This document shows positions 24,446 through 32,864 of a DNA stretch of 59,017 nucleotides, in pieces. The translations under genes were made by a program, and so were the position numbers. Within the stretch, counting starts at the first letter, position 1, and every line of letters starts with the position of its first letter. Source of the stretch: an uncultured Oscillospiraceae bacterium (GTDB lineage: Bacteria; Bacillota; Clostridia; Oscillospirales; Oscillospiraceae); assembly GCA_934574095.1 (NCBI GenBank), contig CAKTMW010000005.1:1-59017 (forward strand), in the 5' to 3' direction. The notes below the pieces were generated by a model. The model worked only from the letters and a program-made list of their open reading frames with translations. It was not told the origin of the DNA and did no database searches.

Positions 24446-25192
24446 ATGGAAGTCATTTCCAAGATACTGCTGGCTGACAGCAGCGACGAATTTCGGCTGC
24501 TGCTGCGGCATGCACTGGAGGAAACCGGCGAATTCCACGTTGTGGGCGACACCGGAGACGGAGATGAGGCATGGGAACTGATCCAGCAAACATCTCCCGA
24601 CGTGGTGGTCATGGACGTGATCCTGCCGGGTCTGGATGGTGTCAGTCTGCTGCAGCGGATGCCCAAGAATGTGAAGACCATCGTTCTGTCCGCTTTTTGC
24701 AGCCAGAACACCGTACAGGAGGTCATGCGCCTGGGCGCATGGTATTTCATTCCCAAACCCGCCCACCTGGACTCGCTGCTGGAGCGCATCCGCCAGGCGG
24801 TCACACCGGAGAACGGCACCCTGTCGCTGCCCTCGCTGGAATCGGATGTAACGGCCATCATCCACGAGGTGGGCGTCCCCGCCCATATCAAGGGCTATCA
24901 GTACGTGCGCGAGGCCATTATTCTGGCCGTACAGGACATGGACGTCATCAACGCCGTCACCAAGGTGCTGTACCCGGAGGTCGCCAAGCGGTTCCACACC
25001 ACGCCCTCCCGCGTGGAGCGGGCCATCCGCCACGCCATCGAGGTGGCCTGGGACCGGGGCGATCTGGAGACGCTGCAAAGCTATTTCGGCTATACCGTCA
25101 ACAGCGCCAAGGGCAAGCCCACCAACTCGGAATTCATCGCCATGATCGCCGACCGCATCCGCCTGCACAAGCGAAACCAGGAGTTCAATTAA
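24446..25192 (+). CDS. spo0A: Sporulation master regulator Spo0A
   Basis: A 248-aa response regulator. The receiver domain (1-120) has the acidic pocket at LADSSDEF, the phospho-acceptor Asp57 in [10 protein letters not shown] and Lys in FIPKPAH. The DNA-binding domain has the hallmark motifs [40 protein letters not shown] (the recognition-helix region) and [13 protein letters not shown]. It controls entry into sporulation. Unlike the common Firmicutes order, spoIVB does not precede it; the upstream gene is the divergent zinc-ribbon protein. The start follows an AG-rich ribosome site. A strong terminator separates it from convergent tmcAL. Confidence 0.97.
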   Translation: MEVISKILLADSSDEFRLLLRHALEETGEFHVVGDTGDGDEAWELIQQTSPDVVVMDVILPGLDGVSLLQRMPKNVKTIVLSAFCSQNTVQEVMRLGAWYFIPKPAHLDSLLERIRQAVTPENGTLSLPSLESDVTAIIHEVGVPAHIKGYQYVREAIILAVQDMDVINAVTKVLYPEVAKRFHTTPSRVERAIRHAIEVAWDRGDLETLQSYFGYTVNSAKGKPTNSEFIAMIADRIRLHKRNQEFN

Positions 25193-25203
25193 AAGGAAAT
25201 GAT

Positions 25204-25240
25204 AAAAGAAGTGAGGAATCGCTGTTCCTCACTTCTTTTT
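25204..25240. terminator. Bidirectional terminator between spo0A and tmcAL
   Basis: A perfect 15-bp stem (25204-25218 with 25225-25239) with a six-base loop and a T-run on each side. It overlaps the tmcAL stop codon and serves both convergent genes. Confidence 0.92.
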
Positions 25241-26420
25241 ATTTCATCACCGGCGTCAGCCGCCAGTCGCTGCCGGGGACAGCCTGCGCCAGATCGGCGT
25301 AGGCCAGGGTGTAGAGGTCGGTGTACCTCGCCTCGCGCCGGAACAGCGCTTCCGCACCACTGCCCAGCGCCGCCACGTCCGCCGCCTTGGTCAGCACCGG
25401 CGCGCCGTTTTTTCGCATCTGCCGCAGGACGGCGCGGCCGGTCTCGTTGGCCGCCAGCACACGGGCGTAGGGTACCGTCTCCGGCGCTTTGGGCAGCCCC
25501 AGCCACGCCGCAAGCACCATCCGCCGCAGCCGCGCCGCCGTGTAGCGCTTGGTTTTCACCGCCGCCAGCAGCTCCTCCACCGTGGCGCAGCGCCGCACAG
25601 CGTCGTATACCCGGTGGTATAAGCCCTCTCCGCCGCCGTCATAGGCGGCGAATTCCTCTTCTGTCATCTGCCGCAGCTGGGCCAGAATGGCCCGCTCCAC
25701 ATGGCGGCTGTCCGTCACACGTCCCGCCGCCAGCTCCCGCCGCAGCACCGCCGCCGCGGAGGAGGGCATATAGGAGAGGGCCTCCCCCTCCCTGCCCTGT
25801 TCCAGCAGCTGCCGGATGTGGGAGGCCGAGGCGTAGCCCTCCGCCGCGCCGCCGTGGTGGCCCGCGCCTATCCGCCGGATGGCAATAGGCATCAGTTCTA
25901 TCTTCAACTGCTTGCAGGCTTTCAGATACTCCACCGCCAACGTGTCGTTGGGCTGGCGCAGCACCGCCGCGCCGTCCCCCAGCCGTGCCTGCACCGCCTG
26001 CTGCCGTGCGGCGGCGTAGGTGATCCCTGCCGCCAGCTCCGCGCGGATATCCGCCTGCAAATCAGGCGACAGCAGCGTTTCCACCGCCCTTTGCAGCAGC
26101 GCGGCATCGCCGCACTCGCTGCCGAAGCCGATATGGGTGCAGCCCGCCATACCCAGCAGCTGTACGCCGCCGCGGGCGAAGGTCTCCGCCGTGGCCATAG
26201 CCCACGGCGTGGGCAGCTCCAGCACCAGGTCCGCGCCGCAGCTGACCGCCACCTCCCCACGGGGAAGCTTATTCACCAGCGCCGGCTCGCCACGCTGGAC
26301 GAAGTTGCCGCTCATGGCGCAGACAATGGTGTCCGCGCCCCGCTGCCGCAGCTGGGAGAGCAGATAGGCGTGGCCCCTGTGGAGGGGATTGAATTCACAG
26401 ATGATCCCGGCGATGGTCAT
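25239..26420 (-). CDS. tmcAL: tRNA(Met) cytidine acetate ligase
   Basis: A 393-aa nucleotidyltransferase-fold enzyme of the YlbM/TmcAL family, which acetylates C34 of elongator tRNA-Met using ATP and acetate. The start IAGIICEFNPLHRGHAYLL has the HxGH-type nucleotide-binding motif (HRGH), followed by MSGNFVQRGEPALVNK and IGFGSECGDAALLQ, all typical of the family. The C-terminal half is helical. Length is normal. It stands alone, converging on spo0A; upstream lies the mtnN-luxS promoter in the other direction. Confidence 0.94.
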   Translation of the reverse strand: MTIAGIICEFNPLHRGHAYLLSQLRQRGADTIVCAMSGNFVQRGEPALVNKLPRGEVAVSCGADLVLELPTPWAMATAETFARGGVQLLGMAGCTHIGFGSECGDAALLQRAVETLLSPDLQADIRAELAAGITYAAARQQAVQARLGDGAAVLRQPNDTLAVEYLKACKQLKIELMPIAIRRIGAGHHGGAAEGYASASHIRQLLEQGREGEALSYMPSSAAAVLRRELAAGRVTDSRHVERAILAQLRQMTEEEFAAYDGGGEGLYHRVYDAVRRCATVEELLAAVKTKRYTAARLRRMVLAAWLGLPKAPETVPYARVLAANETGRAVLRQMRKNGAPVLTKAADVAALGSGAEALFRREARYTDLYTLAYADLAQAVPGSDWRLTPVMK

Positions 26421-26476
26421 AGGCGCGGCTCCTTTCGTTTTCTCTCATTTTACCCTACACAGGCCGCAAATGCAAC

Positions 26477-26506
26477 TTGACATTTGCCCCGCGCCCTATT
26501 TACAAT
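26477..26506 (+). promoter_or_regulatory. Promoter for mtnN-luxS
   Basis: TTGACA (26477-26482) and TACAAT (26501-26506), spacing 18, about 32 bases before the mtnN ATG. It serves the two-gene mtnN-luxS unit. Confidence 0.75.
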
Positions 26507-26537
26507 AGGAGCAACACAACGAAACGAGGTCTTTCCC

Positions 26538-27203
26538 ATGAACATCGCTCTTTTCTACGCCATGCCGTCGGAGATCGACAGCCTCATCCAGGGGGCCGCG
26601 CCTATGGAGACGGTGTACGGCGTTTCCTTCTACCGCATCCGCCCTAACGTCATCGCCTGCTGCGGCGGCGTGGGCAAGGTCAACGCCGCCATGGCCGCCG
26701 CGGTGCTGATCGACCGCTATCACCCCGACCTGATCCTCAACGCCGGTGTGGCAGGCTGCTTTGAGGAGGTGCCCATCGGCACACTGGTGCTGGCGGAGAA
26801 ATTTGTCCAGCACGACGTGGACACCACCGGCGTAGGCGACCCCATCGGGCTGGTGTCCACCGTGAACAGGGTGGACTTCCCCACCGCTGACTTTGGAAAG
26901 GCCAAGACCGCCATGGACAAGACCGGCTATCCCTACCGCACCGGCACCGTGGCCACCGGCGACTGGTTCGGCATCCCCGGTCAGCGGGCCGACTGGGTGC
27001 GGGACACCTTCCACCCCCTGCTGTGTGAGATGGAGGGCGGCGCGGCGGCGCAGGTATGCTATCGCTGCGGCATACCCTTTATGGCGCTGAAATCCGTGTC
27101 CGACTGCCTGACCAGCAAGCACGACTACAATTTTAATTTCCCCACCGCCATGCGGGACCTGAACGCCGCCGTCATGGCGCTGGTGGATCATCTGGAGGAC
27201 TGA
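26538..27203 (+). CDS. mtnN: 5'-methylthioadenosine/S-adenosylhomocysteine nucleosidase
   Basis: The enzyme (221 aa) cleaves adenine from methylthioadenosine and S-adenosylhomocysteine. The start at 26538 (MNIALFYAMPSEID) follows ACGAGGT; the longer reading is not family-like. Visible motifs are GGVGKVNAA, NAGVAGCF, GDWFGI and CEMEGGAAAQVCY with the substrate-binding Glu, then LKSVSDCL with the catalytic Asp. It makes S-ribosylhomocysteine, the substrate of LuxS encoded four bases downstream, so the pair forms the activated-methyl-cycle detoxification and AI-2 branch. Confidence 0.92.
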   Translation: MNIALFYAMPSEIDSLIQGAAPMETVYGVSFYRIRPNVIACCGGVGKVNAAMAAAVLIDRYHPDLILNAGVAGCFEEVPIGTLVLAEKFVQHDVDTTGVGDPIGLVSTVNRVDFPTADFGKAKTAMDKTGYPYRTGTVATGDWFGIPGQRADWVRDTFHPLLCEMEGGAAAQVCYRCGIPFMALKSVSDCLTSKHDYNFNFPTAMRDLNAAVMALVDHLED

Positions 27204-27207
27204 AACC

Positions 27208-27672
27208 ATGGAACGTATCGCAAGCTTTACCGTCAACCACGATGTGCTGACGCCGGGGCTGTATCTCAGCCGCCGGGACGGCAGCGTCACCACCTTTGAC
27301 CTGCGCTTCAAGAAGCCCAACACCGGCGACCTGCTGACTAACGCCCAGACGCACTCGGTGGAGCACATCATCGCCACCGCCCTGCGGAACAGCTCGCAGA
27401 AGGACGCCGTCATCTACTTCGGCCCCATGGGGTGCCAGACGGGCTTTTACTTCCTGTTTGACAGCGCTCAGCTCACCGACGCCCAGGCCATCGACCTGCT
27501 GCGGCAGGTGTTCGCCCAGGGCGCGGTGTGGAACGCCGCCATGCCCGGCAAGTCCTCCCGCGAGTGCGGCAACTACATCAATCTGGATGTGGCGCTGGCG
27601 CGGGAATGCTGCGCGTTTTACACCGGTATTCTCGATGGCTGGACGGTGGAAAAGCTGGTCTATCCGGAGTAA
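27208..27672 (+). CDS. luxS: S-ribosylhomocysteine lyase (AI-2 synthase)
   Basis: A 154-aa metalloenzyme that cleaves S-ribosylhomocysteine to homocysteine and DPD, the precursor of AI-2. Metal ligands are His49 and His53 in HSVEH, with catalytic Glu52, and Cys120 in RECGNY. The catalytic Cys76 is in GPMGCQTGFY. All key residues and normal length are present. It is translated right behind mtnN (GGAGG site inside the mtnN 3' end), giving a complete two-step pathway. Confidence 0.97.
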   Translation: MERIASFTVNHDVLTPGLYLSRRDGSVTTFDLRFKKPNTGDLLTNAQTHSVEHIIATALRNSSQKDAVIYFGPMGCQTGFYFLFDSAQLTDAQAIDLLRQVFAQGAVWNAAMPGKSSRECGNYINLDVALARECCAFYTGILDGWTVEKLVYPE

Positions 27673-27726
27673 GGGAAAACCTGCGGTTTTCCCCGGAAAT
27701 TTACGGGAAAAATCCCGGATTTTCTG

Positions 27727-27755
27727 TTGACAAAGGGATTTTCCGCTGTTATACT
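27727..27755 (+). promoter_or_regulatory. Strong sigma-70 promoter of the rplU operon
   Basis: Perfect TTGACA (27727-27732) and TATACT (27750-27755) with 17-bp spacing. Confidence 0.88.
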
Positions 27756-27849
27756 AGTAAGGCCGCTTTGAATGGGTCAAAAGTTTCGGCTTCGGCTGAA
27801 CGCCCCCGACAGCGAGTCCGTAATAAAGGAAAGGCAGGTGCAACAAGTA
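27756..27849 (+). promoter_or_regulatory. rplU 5' leader (candidate L21 autoregulatory leader)
   Basis: About 90 bases of transcribed leader run from the promoter to the rplU ATG. It contains a possible hairpin around TTTCGGCTTCGGCTGAA. Firmicutes carry an L21 leader element at this place in which L21 is thought to bind its own mRNA; I could not confirm the consensus by eye. Confidence 0.45.
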
Positions 27850-28161
27850 ATGCAGGCTATTATCGTGACCGGTGGTAAGCAGTACGCCGTCTCTGAGGGC
27901 GACACTCTGTTTATCGAAAAGCTGGACGCCGAGGCTGGCGCTTCCGTGGTGTTTGACCAGGTGCTGGCGATCGTGGACGGCGAGAACACCAAGTTCGGCA
28001 CTCCCGTGGTGGAGGGCGCGAAGGTGGACGCCACCATCGTGAAGAACGGCAAGGGCAAGAAGATCCGTATCTTCAAGTACACCCCCAAGAAGGGTTACCG
28101 CAAACGTCAGGGTCATCGTCAGCCCTACACCAAGGTCGAGATCGGCAAGATCAGCTTCTAA
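27850..28161 (+). CDS. rplU: 50S ribosomal protein bL21
   Basis: The start is at 27850 ([20 protein letters not shown]); the earlier in-frame start at 27772 lies in the leader. At 103 aa it is standard size and ends with the conserved [19 protein letters not shown] segment that contacts 23S rRNA. It is first in the rplU-prp-rpmA operon, driven by a near-consensus promoter. Confidence 0.97.
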   Translation: MQAIIVTGGKQYAVSEGDTLFIEKLDAEAGASVVFDQVLAIVDGENTKFGTPVVEGAKVDATIVKNGKGKKIRIFKYTPKKGYRKRQGHRQPYTKVEIGKISF

Positions 28162-28170
28162 GGTGACAGC

Positions 28171-28500
28171 ATGACGAGCGTCATTTTCCACACCGTGGAA
28201 GACCGCATCATCGGATTTGATGCACAGGGCCACAGCGGCTACGGCGAACAGGGCGAGGATATCGTCTGCGCCGCCGTCACCAGCGCCGTAAGGCTGGTGG
28301 AAGCCACCGTCAACGACGTGATGGGGCTGTGTGCCTCCGTGAAGGTCAACCAGGAGACCGCCGCCATCTCCCTCCGTTTGCCCGGAGGACTGGCTCCCAC
28401 AGCGGAATCCACCTGTCAGAATCTCATGACGGGACTGATGGTCTATCTGGCCCAGCTTCACGACGAATATCCGGAACACATCGAGGTGCTGGAGGCGTAA
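28171..28500 (+). CDS. prp: Ribosomal-processing cysteine protease Prp
   Basis: A 109-aa cysteine protease that removes the N-terminal extension of ribosomal protein L27 in Firmicutes. The catalytic His is in DAQGHSGYGEQGEDIVCAAVTSAV, where the Cys of DIVCAAV is the nucleophile. It lies between rplU and rpmA as in other Firmicutes, and the L27 encoded next carries the matching cleavage site. The ribosome site AAGGTGAC starts right at the rplU stop. Confidence 0.95.
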   Translation: MTSVIFHTVEDRIIGFDAQGHSGYGEQGEDIVCAAVTSAVRLVEATVNDVMGLCASVKVNQETAAISLRLPGGLAPTAESTCQNLMTGLMVYLAQLHDEYPEHIEVLEA

Positions 28501-28542
28501 GCTCCCCGCCCTTGTATCTTACAGAAAGGATGGTACTGCGAA

Positions 28543-28824
28543 ATGTTGCACATTGGTCTGCAGTTCTTCGCCCATAAAAAAGGTATGGGCTCCACCAAGA
28601 ACGGCCGCGACTCCGAGTCCAAGCGCCTTGGCCCCAAGCGCGCTGATGGTCAGTTCGTTCTGGCTGGCAACATCCTTGTTCGCCAGCGCGGCACCCACAT
28701 TCACCCCGGCACCAACGTGGGCAAGGGTACCGACGACACCCTGTTCGCCAAGGCTGACGGCGTTGTCCGCTTTGAGCGTCTGGGCAAGGATCGTAAGCAG
28801 GTTTCTGTTTACCCCGCCGAGTAA
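28543..28824 (+). CDS. rpmA: 50S ribosomal protein bL27, with Prp-cleaved extension
   Basis: The 93-aa protein begins [24 protein letters not shown]. The extension up to QFFA, just before HKKG, is the known Prp cleavage signal. Removal exposes the tail that reaches the peptidyl-transferase centre. The body ([27 protein letters not shown]) is standard. It is the last gene of the operon, followed by a good terminator. Confidence 0.97.
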   Translation: MLHIGLQFFAHKKGMGSTKNGRDSESKRLGPKRADGQFVLAGNILVRQRGTHIHPGTNVGKGTDDTLFAKADGVVRFERLGKDRKQVSVYPAE

Positions 28825-28835
28825 TCTATCTCATC

Positions 28836-28870
28836 AAAAACACGTCTGCTGTTCAGCAGGCGTGTTTTTT
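28836..28870 (+). terminator. rho-independent terminator of rplU-prp-rpmA
   Basis: A 12-bp stem (ACACGTCTGCTG with CAGCAGGCGTGT, one G-T pair), a TTCA loop and a T6 tail, beginning 12 bases after the rpmA stop. Confidence 0.93.
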
Positions 28871-29116
28871 GTCGCGGTTCAGACAAAATTCACAATTCGC
28901 CCCTTGTAATTCTCTGCTTCTTCGTATAGAATACAGTTGTCTTATTCCAACCGCGGCTGCGTCACTCCACTTTATGACCGGCGGCGGCAAATTAAAGGAG
29001 GAAGATCCGCTGTGGCTGGCGGTGCGGCAGTGTGGAGACCTGTCGTAAGGCGGCGCGCCGGAGGGCGGCTGCGAGACTGCTTTTTGCGGAGGCAGGGCAG
29101 TTACAGTCAAAGAAAT

Positions 29117-30286
29117 ATGGCAAAGGTCGTATTGAAGGACCTGAAGAAGGTCTACCCCAACACCGAGAAGAAGAAAAAGGTCAAGAAGGGCGAGGAGCCG
29201 GAGAAGAAGCACAATCTCCAGATCACCGAGGAGGGCGTCGTGGCCGTCCAGCAGTTCAGTCTGGAGATCGCCGACAAGGAGTTTATCGTGCTGGTAGGCC
29301 CCTCCGGCTGCGGCAAATCCACCACCCTGCGGATGATCGCCGGTCTGGAGGACATCACCTCCGGCGAGCTGTGGATCGGCGACAAGCTGATGAACGATGT
29401 GGAACCCAAGGATCGTGATATCGCCATGGTATTCCAGAACTACGCCCTGTACCCCCACATGACCGTGTATGAGAACATGGCCTTCTCCCTGAAGCTGAAA
29501 AAGGTCCCCAAGGACGAGATCGACCGCAAGGTGCGTCAGGCGGCGGAAATTCTGGACATCACCCAATATCTGGACCGCAAGCCCAAGGCGCTGTCCGGCG
29601 GCCAGCGGCAGCGTGTGGCCATTGGCCGCGCCATTGTCCGCGACCCGGCGGTGTTCCTGATGGATGAGCCGCTGTCCAATCTGGACGCCAAGCTGCGTAA
29701 CCAGATGCGCGCCGAGATCATCAAGCTGCGCCAGCGGATCGACACTACCTTTGTGTACGTCACCCATGACCAGACCGAGGCCATGACGCTGGGCGACCGC
29801 ATCGTCATCATGAAGGACGGCTTCATCCAGCAGATCGGCACTCCGCAGGAGGTGTTCGACCATCCCGCCAACTTGTTCGTGGCCGGGTTTATCGGTACGC
29901 CCCAGATGAACCTGTTCGATGCGCGGCTGGTGAAGAATAGCGGCAAATACGCCGTGGCTATTGACGGCGTGACCGTGGAGCTGTCCGACGAAAAGCAGCA
30001 GCGCCTGAGCGCCAAGGACGTGCCGGAGCAGGACGTGGTGCTGGGTGTGCGCCCGGATCATATCATGCTGTGCGCTGACGGCGTCAAGGGCAAGGTGGAC
30101 GTCAGCGAGCTGATGGGCTCCTCCGTGCACCTGCACATCACCGCAGGCGACAAGGACGTGGTAGTCATCGTGCCCACCAACGGCAATGCCGCCCACTTCC
30201 CCATGGGCAGCGAGGTCAACATGATCTTCGGCGGCAACGTGGCTCACGTGTTCAGCAAGGAAACGGAAAAGAATCTGGAGTGGTAA
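29117..30286 (+). CDS. msmX: Sugar ABC transporter ATPase (MsmX/UgpC/MalK type)
   Basis: A 389-aa ATPase with Walker [10 protein letters not shown] (61-69), Q-loop [18 protein letters not shown], signature [14 protein letters not shown], Walker [13 protein letters not shown] and H-loop [10 protein letters not shown], followed by a MalK-like OB-fold regulatory domain. A Lys/Glu-rich insertion (about 17-38) between the first strand and the ABC core is unusual. The start at 29117 is chosen because [14 protein letters not shown] is the family opening. A GTG at 29012 in the same frame has a much better AAAGGAGG site and would add 35 Arg-rich residues. The sugar ABC operon at 36.9-40.0 kb has no ATPase, so this protein may energise it and others. 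Confidence 0.92.
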   Translation: MAKVVLKDLKKVYPNTEKKKKVKKGEEPEKKHNLQITEEGVVAVQQFSLEIADKEFIVLVGPSGCGKSTTLRMIAGLEDITSGELWIGDKLMNDVEPKDRDIAMVFQNYALYPHMTVYENMAFSLKLKKVPKDEIDRKVRQAAEILDITQYLDRKPKALSGGQRQRVAIGRAIVRDPAVFLMDEPLSNLDAKLRNQMRAEIIKLRQRIDTTFVYVTHDQTEAMTLGDRIVIMKDGFIQQIGTPQEVFDHPANLFVAGFIGTPQMNLFDARLVKNSGKYAVAIDGVTVELSDEKQQRLSAKDVPEQDVVLGVRPDHIMLCADGVKGKVDVSELMGSSVHLHITAGDKDVVVIVPTNGNAAHFPMGSEVNMIFGGNVAHVFSKETEKNLEW

Positions 30287-30310
30287 CGCTTCACTACAAT
30301 AGTACAGACA

Positions 30311-30346
30311 GCAAAAGCGCGGCACATGGGGGTGCCGCGCTTTTGC
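30311..30346. terminator. Bidirectional terminator between msmX and phzF
   Basis: A perfect 15-bp stem (30311-30325 with 30332-30346) with a six-base loop. The CTTTTG run in each arm gives short U-tracts both ways for two convergent genes. Confidence 0.85.
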
Positions 30347-30394
30347 GCAGGGGACAGTGAGAAAACAAAGAAATACAGGGTACTTACAGACGGC

Positions 30395-31168
30395 TCAGAC
30401 GTGGATCTCCGCCTCGGAATACAGCGCAGCCTTACCGCTGATGAGGGTGCGCTCCCCGTTCAGGCGGCAGTACAGCACGCCGCCGCGGCGGCTGGCCTGA
30501 TAGGCGGTGAAATCCGTTTTCCCCATTTTGCCCGCCCACAGGGGGATCACATGGCAGTGGGCGCGGCCACAGACGGGGTCTTCCGCAACGTTGCACTTGG
30601 GCGCGAAGCTGCGGGTCACGCAGTCATATGCGCTGCCGGGTGCGGTGATGTGGAAGCACACGCCGTCCATCTGGCGGATCAGCTCCTGATCGGGTACGAC
30701 CTGACGCACCTGCTCCTCGTTTTCCAGCACACAGACCATATCCGCGCCGAAGTAAGCCTCCAGCGGACGCACGCCCAGAGCGCGTACCATATCCTCCGTG
30801 ACAGGAACGGGCTTCAGGTCAAAGGCAGGGAAATCCATGGTCAGCAGCTCGCCCTGCTTTTCCACCGTCAGGCGACCGCTGAGGGTGTCGAAGGCCACAG
30901 TTTTCAGCTCCGGCTCCACAAAGCGGGTGATGACATAGGCGGTGGCCAGCGTGGCGTGGCCGCACAGCTCCACCTCGCCGCCGGGGGTAAACCAGCGCAA
31001 GTGATACGCGTCGCCCTCCCGCACGGCAAAGGCGGTCTCGGAGAGGTTGTTCTCAATGGCGATGCTCTGCATGGTGCCCTCATCCAGCCACTTGTCCATC
31101 ACGCAGACTGCGGCGGGATTGCCCGCAAAGACTTTGTCGGTAAAAGCGTCTACCACATACTGTTTCAT
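30395..31168 (-). CDS. PhzF-family isomerase/epimerase
   Basis: A 257-aa diaminopimelate-epimerase-fold protein. It has the PhzF opening VVDAFTDKVFAGNPAAVCVMDKWL, the catalytic Glu in NNLSETAF, RWFTPGGEVELCGHATLATAYV, and the C-terminal DPVCGRAHCHVIPLWA block. Most members act on small amino-acid-like substrates of unknown identity; phenazine synthesis is not implied. Here it is the last gene of an operon with RidA and AzlCD, which hints at amino-acid-derived enamine/imine or branched-chain chemistry. Confidence 0.9.
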   Translation of the reverse strand: MKQYVVDAFTDKVFAGNPAAVCVMDKWLDEGTMQSIAIENNLSETAFAVREGDAYHLRWFTPGGEVELCGHATLATAYVITRFVEPELKTVAFDTLSGRLTVEKQGELLTMDFPAFDLKPVPVTEDMVRALGVRPLEAYFGADMVCVLENEEQVRQVVPDQELIRQMDGVCFHITAPGSAYDCVTRSFAPKCNVAEDPVCGRAHCHVIPLWAGKMGKTDFTAYQASRRGGVLYCRLNGERTLISGKAALYSEAEIHV

Positions 31169-31183
31169 TCAAAACACTCCTTT

Positions 31184-31567
31184 TTACGCGCCAAGATAGG
31201 CGATGATCTCGACCTCGCACAGGATACCCAAGGGAAGTTCCCTGACCGCCATACAGGTGCGGGCCGGTTTGGATACGAAGAATTTTTCGTAAACACCGTT
31301 GAATGCGGCAAAATCCTTCATATCCGCCAGATAGCAGTTGGCCTTTACCACGCGGGAAAAGTCCGTTTCGGCCTGCGTCAGAATAGCTTGCAGGTTCTTC
31401 ATGGTCTGCTCCGCCTGTGCTTCAATGCCGCCGTTTACGACTTTGCCGCTCTCCAGCAGCAAACCGCCTTGTCCTGACGTGAAGAGAAAGTCGCCTGCGG
31501 TATACGCCTGCGAATAGGGGCCGATGGCGGCGGGCGCATGCTCGGTATGAATGCTTTTGATGCTCAT
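31184..31567 (-). CDS. ridA: RidA-family 2-iminobutanoate/2-iminopropanoate deaminase
   Basis: A 127-aa YjgF/RidA protein. The family features are AAIGPYSQAYTAGDFLFTSGQ, ANCYLADMKDFAAFNGVYEKFF, the essential Arg in KPARTCMAV and Glu in CEVEIIA. It hydrolyses reactive enamine/imine intermediates made by PLP enzymes such as threonine dehydratase. It sits between a small membrane protein gene and phzF, in the same operon as azlCD. Confidence 0.93.
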   Translation of the reverse strand: MSIKSIHTEHAPAAIGPYSQAYTAGDFLFTSGQGGLLLESGKVVNGGIEAQAEQTMKNLQAILTQAETDFSRVVKANCYLADMKDFAAFNGVYEKFFVSKPARTCMAVRELPLGILCEVEIIAYLGA

Positions 31568-31580
31568 ATAAGCCGCCTCC

Positions 31581-31760
31581 TTACAAGATGGTGCACCACA
31601 GGCACAGGCTGGAGACGATCCATACCGGCATCAGCATGGCGGATACGGCCACCAGCGGCGTGATGGTTCCGGTCAACAGACAGGCCATGGTCACAAGCGT
31701 GACCAGCAGAACGGCAACTGCCGCCACCAGTTTCAGGGTCTTGTTGTTTGTCTTTGTCAT
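31581..31760 (-). CDS. Small two-helix membrane protein, 59 aa
   Basis: This frame codes a short basic start (MTKTNNKTLK) followed by two hydrophobic stretches, LVAAVAVLLVTLVTMACLL and TPLVAVSAMLMPVWIVSSLCL, ending CTIL. It fills the 230-bp gap between azlD and ridA on the same strand. Another ORF in the gap (31564-31788) has no protein-like features. The ribosome site is weak. I know no family; a regulatory or stabilising partner of AzlCD is a guess. Confidence 0.5.
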   Translation of the reverse strand: MTKTNNKTLKLVAAVAVLLVTLVTMACLLTGTITPLVAVSAMLMPVWIVSSLCLWCTIL

Positions 31761-31800
31761 GGAAAACAGCTTCTTTCATTTGGTTCATGTTGTATGGTGT

Positions 31801-32112
31801 TCAGATCATCAGGTACAGCGCGCAGTTGAGACCAACGGCGGCCAGTACGCAGACGATCAGGGGACACTTTTTCAGCGCCAGCACCGCCGCAGCCGCGGCA
31901 CCGGCAATACCGAACAGGGGATGCGCGGCATCCACAGAGAACACGCCGGGGAAGATCAGGGCGGACAGCGCCGTGTAGGGCAGCAGCGACAGGAAGCGCT
32001 TCATCCGTCCGCTCAGCGCCAGCTTGTCCATCAAAAAGGCGGGCAGGGCGCGGGGAATGTAGGTGACTGCCGCCATGCCAAGGATCAGGAGATATGCGTC
32101 AGTTCTGCTCAT
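31801..32112 (-). CDS. azlD: AzlD branched-chain amino acid exporter, small subunit
   Basis: A 103-aa membrane protein with three or four hydrophobic segments and the AzlD-typical opening DAYLLILGMAAVTYIPRALPAFLM followed by MKRFLSLLPYTALSALIFPGVF. It pairs with AzlC to export branched-chain amino acids and related compounds (as azaleucine). It overlaps the azlC 3' end by 14 bp, the usual arrangement. Confidence 0.92.
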   Translation of the reverse strand: MSRTDAYLLILGMAAVTYIPRALPAFLMDKLALSGRMKRFLSLLPYTALSALIFPGVFSVDAAHPLFGIAGAAAAAVLALKKCPLIVCVLAAVGLNCALYLMI

Positions 32113-32791
32113 CGTCCTGCACCTCCACGAAGAACGTTCCGATGGCGGCGCTGGCCACCATGGACAGGATCACCGCCCAACTGACGGGCAGGAACAGCTG
32201 CAAGACCGTGTTCATTCCGGCGGCCAACAGCACCAGCAGGGCGACGCGGCGGGATTTCTGGGCGTTGGGCAGCAGCAGAGCCAGAAACGAGGCGTAAAAC
32301 GCTACGCCGAAGCTCTTGGCCACCACCTCCGGCAAAAATTGCCCGATGACCGCGCCCAGCACCGATGCCAGCACCCATGTGCCGTATAGCGCCGTGTTGG
32401 CTCCCAGCAGGTAGGCGGCGCTGCGGCTGCCGGACAGGGAAAACAGGGCAAAGGACTCGTCACACAGGGCGAAGGCGCTCAGCAGCTTCATCCATAGCGG
32501 CGTGGGCTCCATGCGGCTCATAACGGCGCTGCTCATCACCAAATGCCGCAGGTTCACGAAGAACACCGCCGTGACCATGGCCAGCACCGTGGCCTTGCCG
32601 ATCATGCCCACCACCATCAGCTGGGAGGAACCGGCCATCACCAGCACCGACATCAGCACCGTCTCAAACTGCGTCAGGCCCGCCTGCAAGGCCAGCAGCC
32701 CGTAGGAAATACCGATAGGGATGAGACCGAGACAAATGGGCAGCGCGGCCTTTGCGCCAGTCAGCAGTTCTTCTTTCGGCATCTTCACCAT
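32099..32791 (-). CDS. azlC: AzlC branched-chain amino acid exporter, large subunit
   Basis: A 230-aa polytopic protein with the family pattern GAKAALPICLGLIPIGISYGLLALQAGL, MAGSSQLMVVGMI, FFVNLRHLVMSSA and FALCDESFALF. It forms the exporter with AzlD. It is the first gene of the operon, divergent from a LysR regulator through a 73-bp region with overlapping promoters, so the LysR protein is its likely regulator. Confidence 0.93.
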   Translation of the reverse strand: MVKMPKEELLTGAKAALPICLGLIPIGISYGLLALQAGLTQFETVLMSVLVMAGSSQLMVVGMIGKATVLAMVTAVFFVNLRHLVMSSAVMSRMEPTPLWMKLLSAFALCDESFALFSLSGSRSAAYLLGANTALYGTWVLASVLGAVIGQFLPEVVAKSFGVAFYASFLALLLPNAQKSRRVALLVLLAAGMNTVLQLFLPVSWAVILSMVASAAIGTFFVEVQDDEQN

Positions 32792-32795
32792 CCCC

Positions 32796-32843
32796 TTGAC
32801 TTTTTGTTGTCCTCATTATATACTCAAAATATAAATAAGTAAA
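32796..32843. promoter_or_regulatory. Overlapping divergent promoters (azlC and lysR)
   Basis: Plus strand: TTGACT (32796-32801) and TATACT (32819-32824), spacing 17, toward lysR. Minus strand: TTTACT (32843-32838) and TATAAT (32820-32815), spacing 17, toward azlC. The two -10 elements share bases, so the promoters compete, and one LysR tetramer here could switch both. Confidence 0.8.
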
Positions 32844-32864
32844 ATTGATGTTCGTTATGCGAAT

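Noticed and set aside
31564..31788. 74-aa minus-strand ORF between azlD and ridA
   Set aside because: Its translation has no hydrophobic or domain pattern; the overlapping 59-aa frame with two membrane helices is the better gene.
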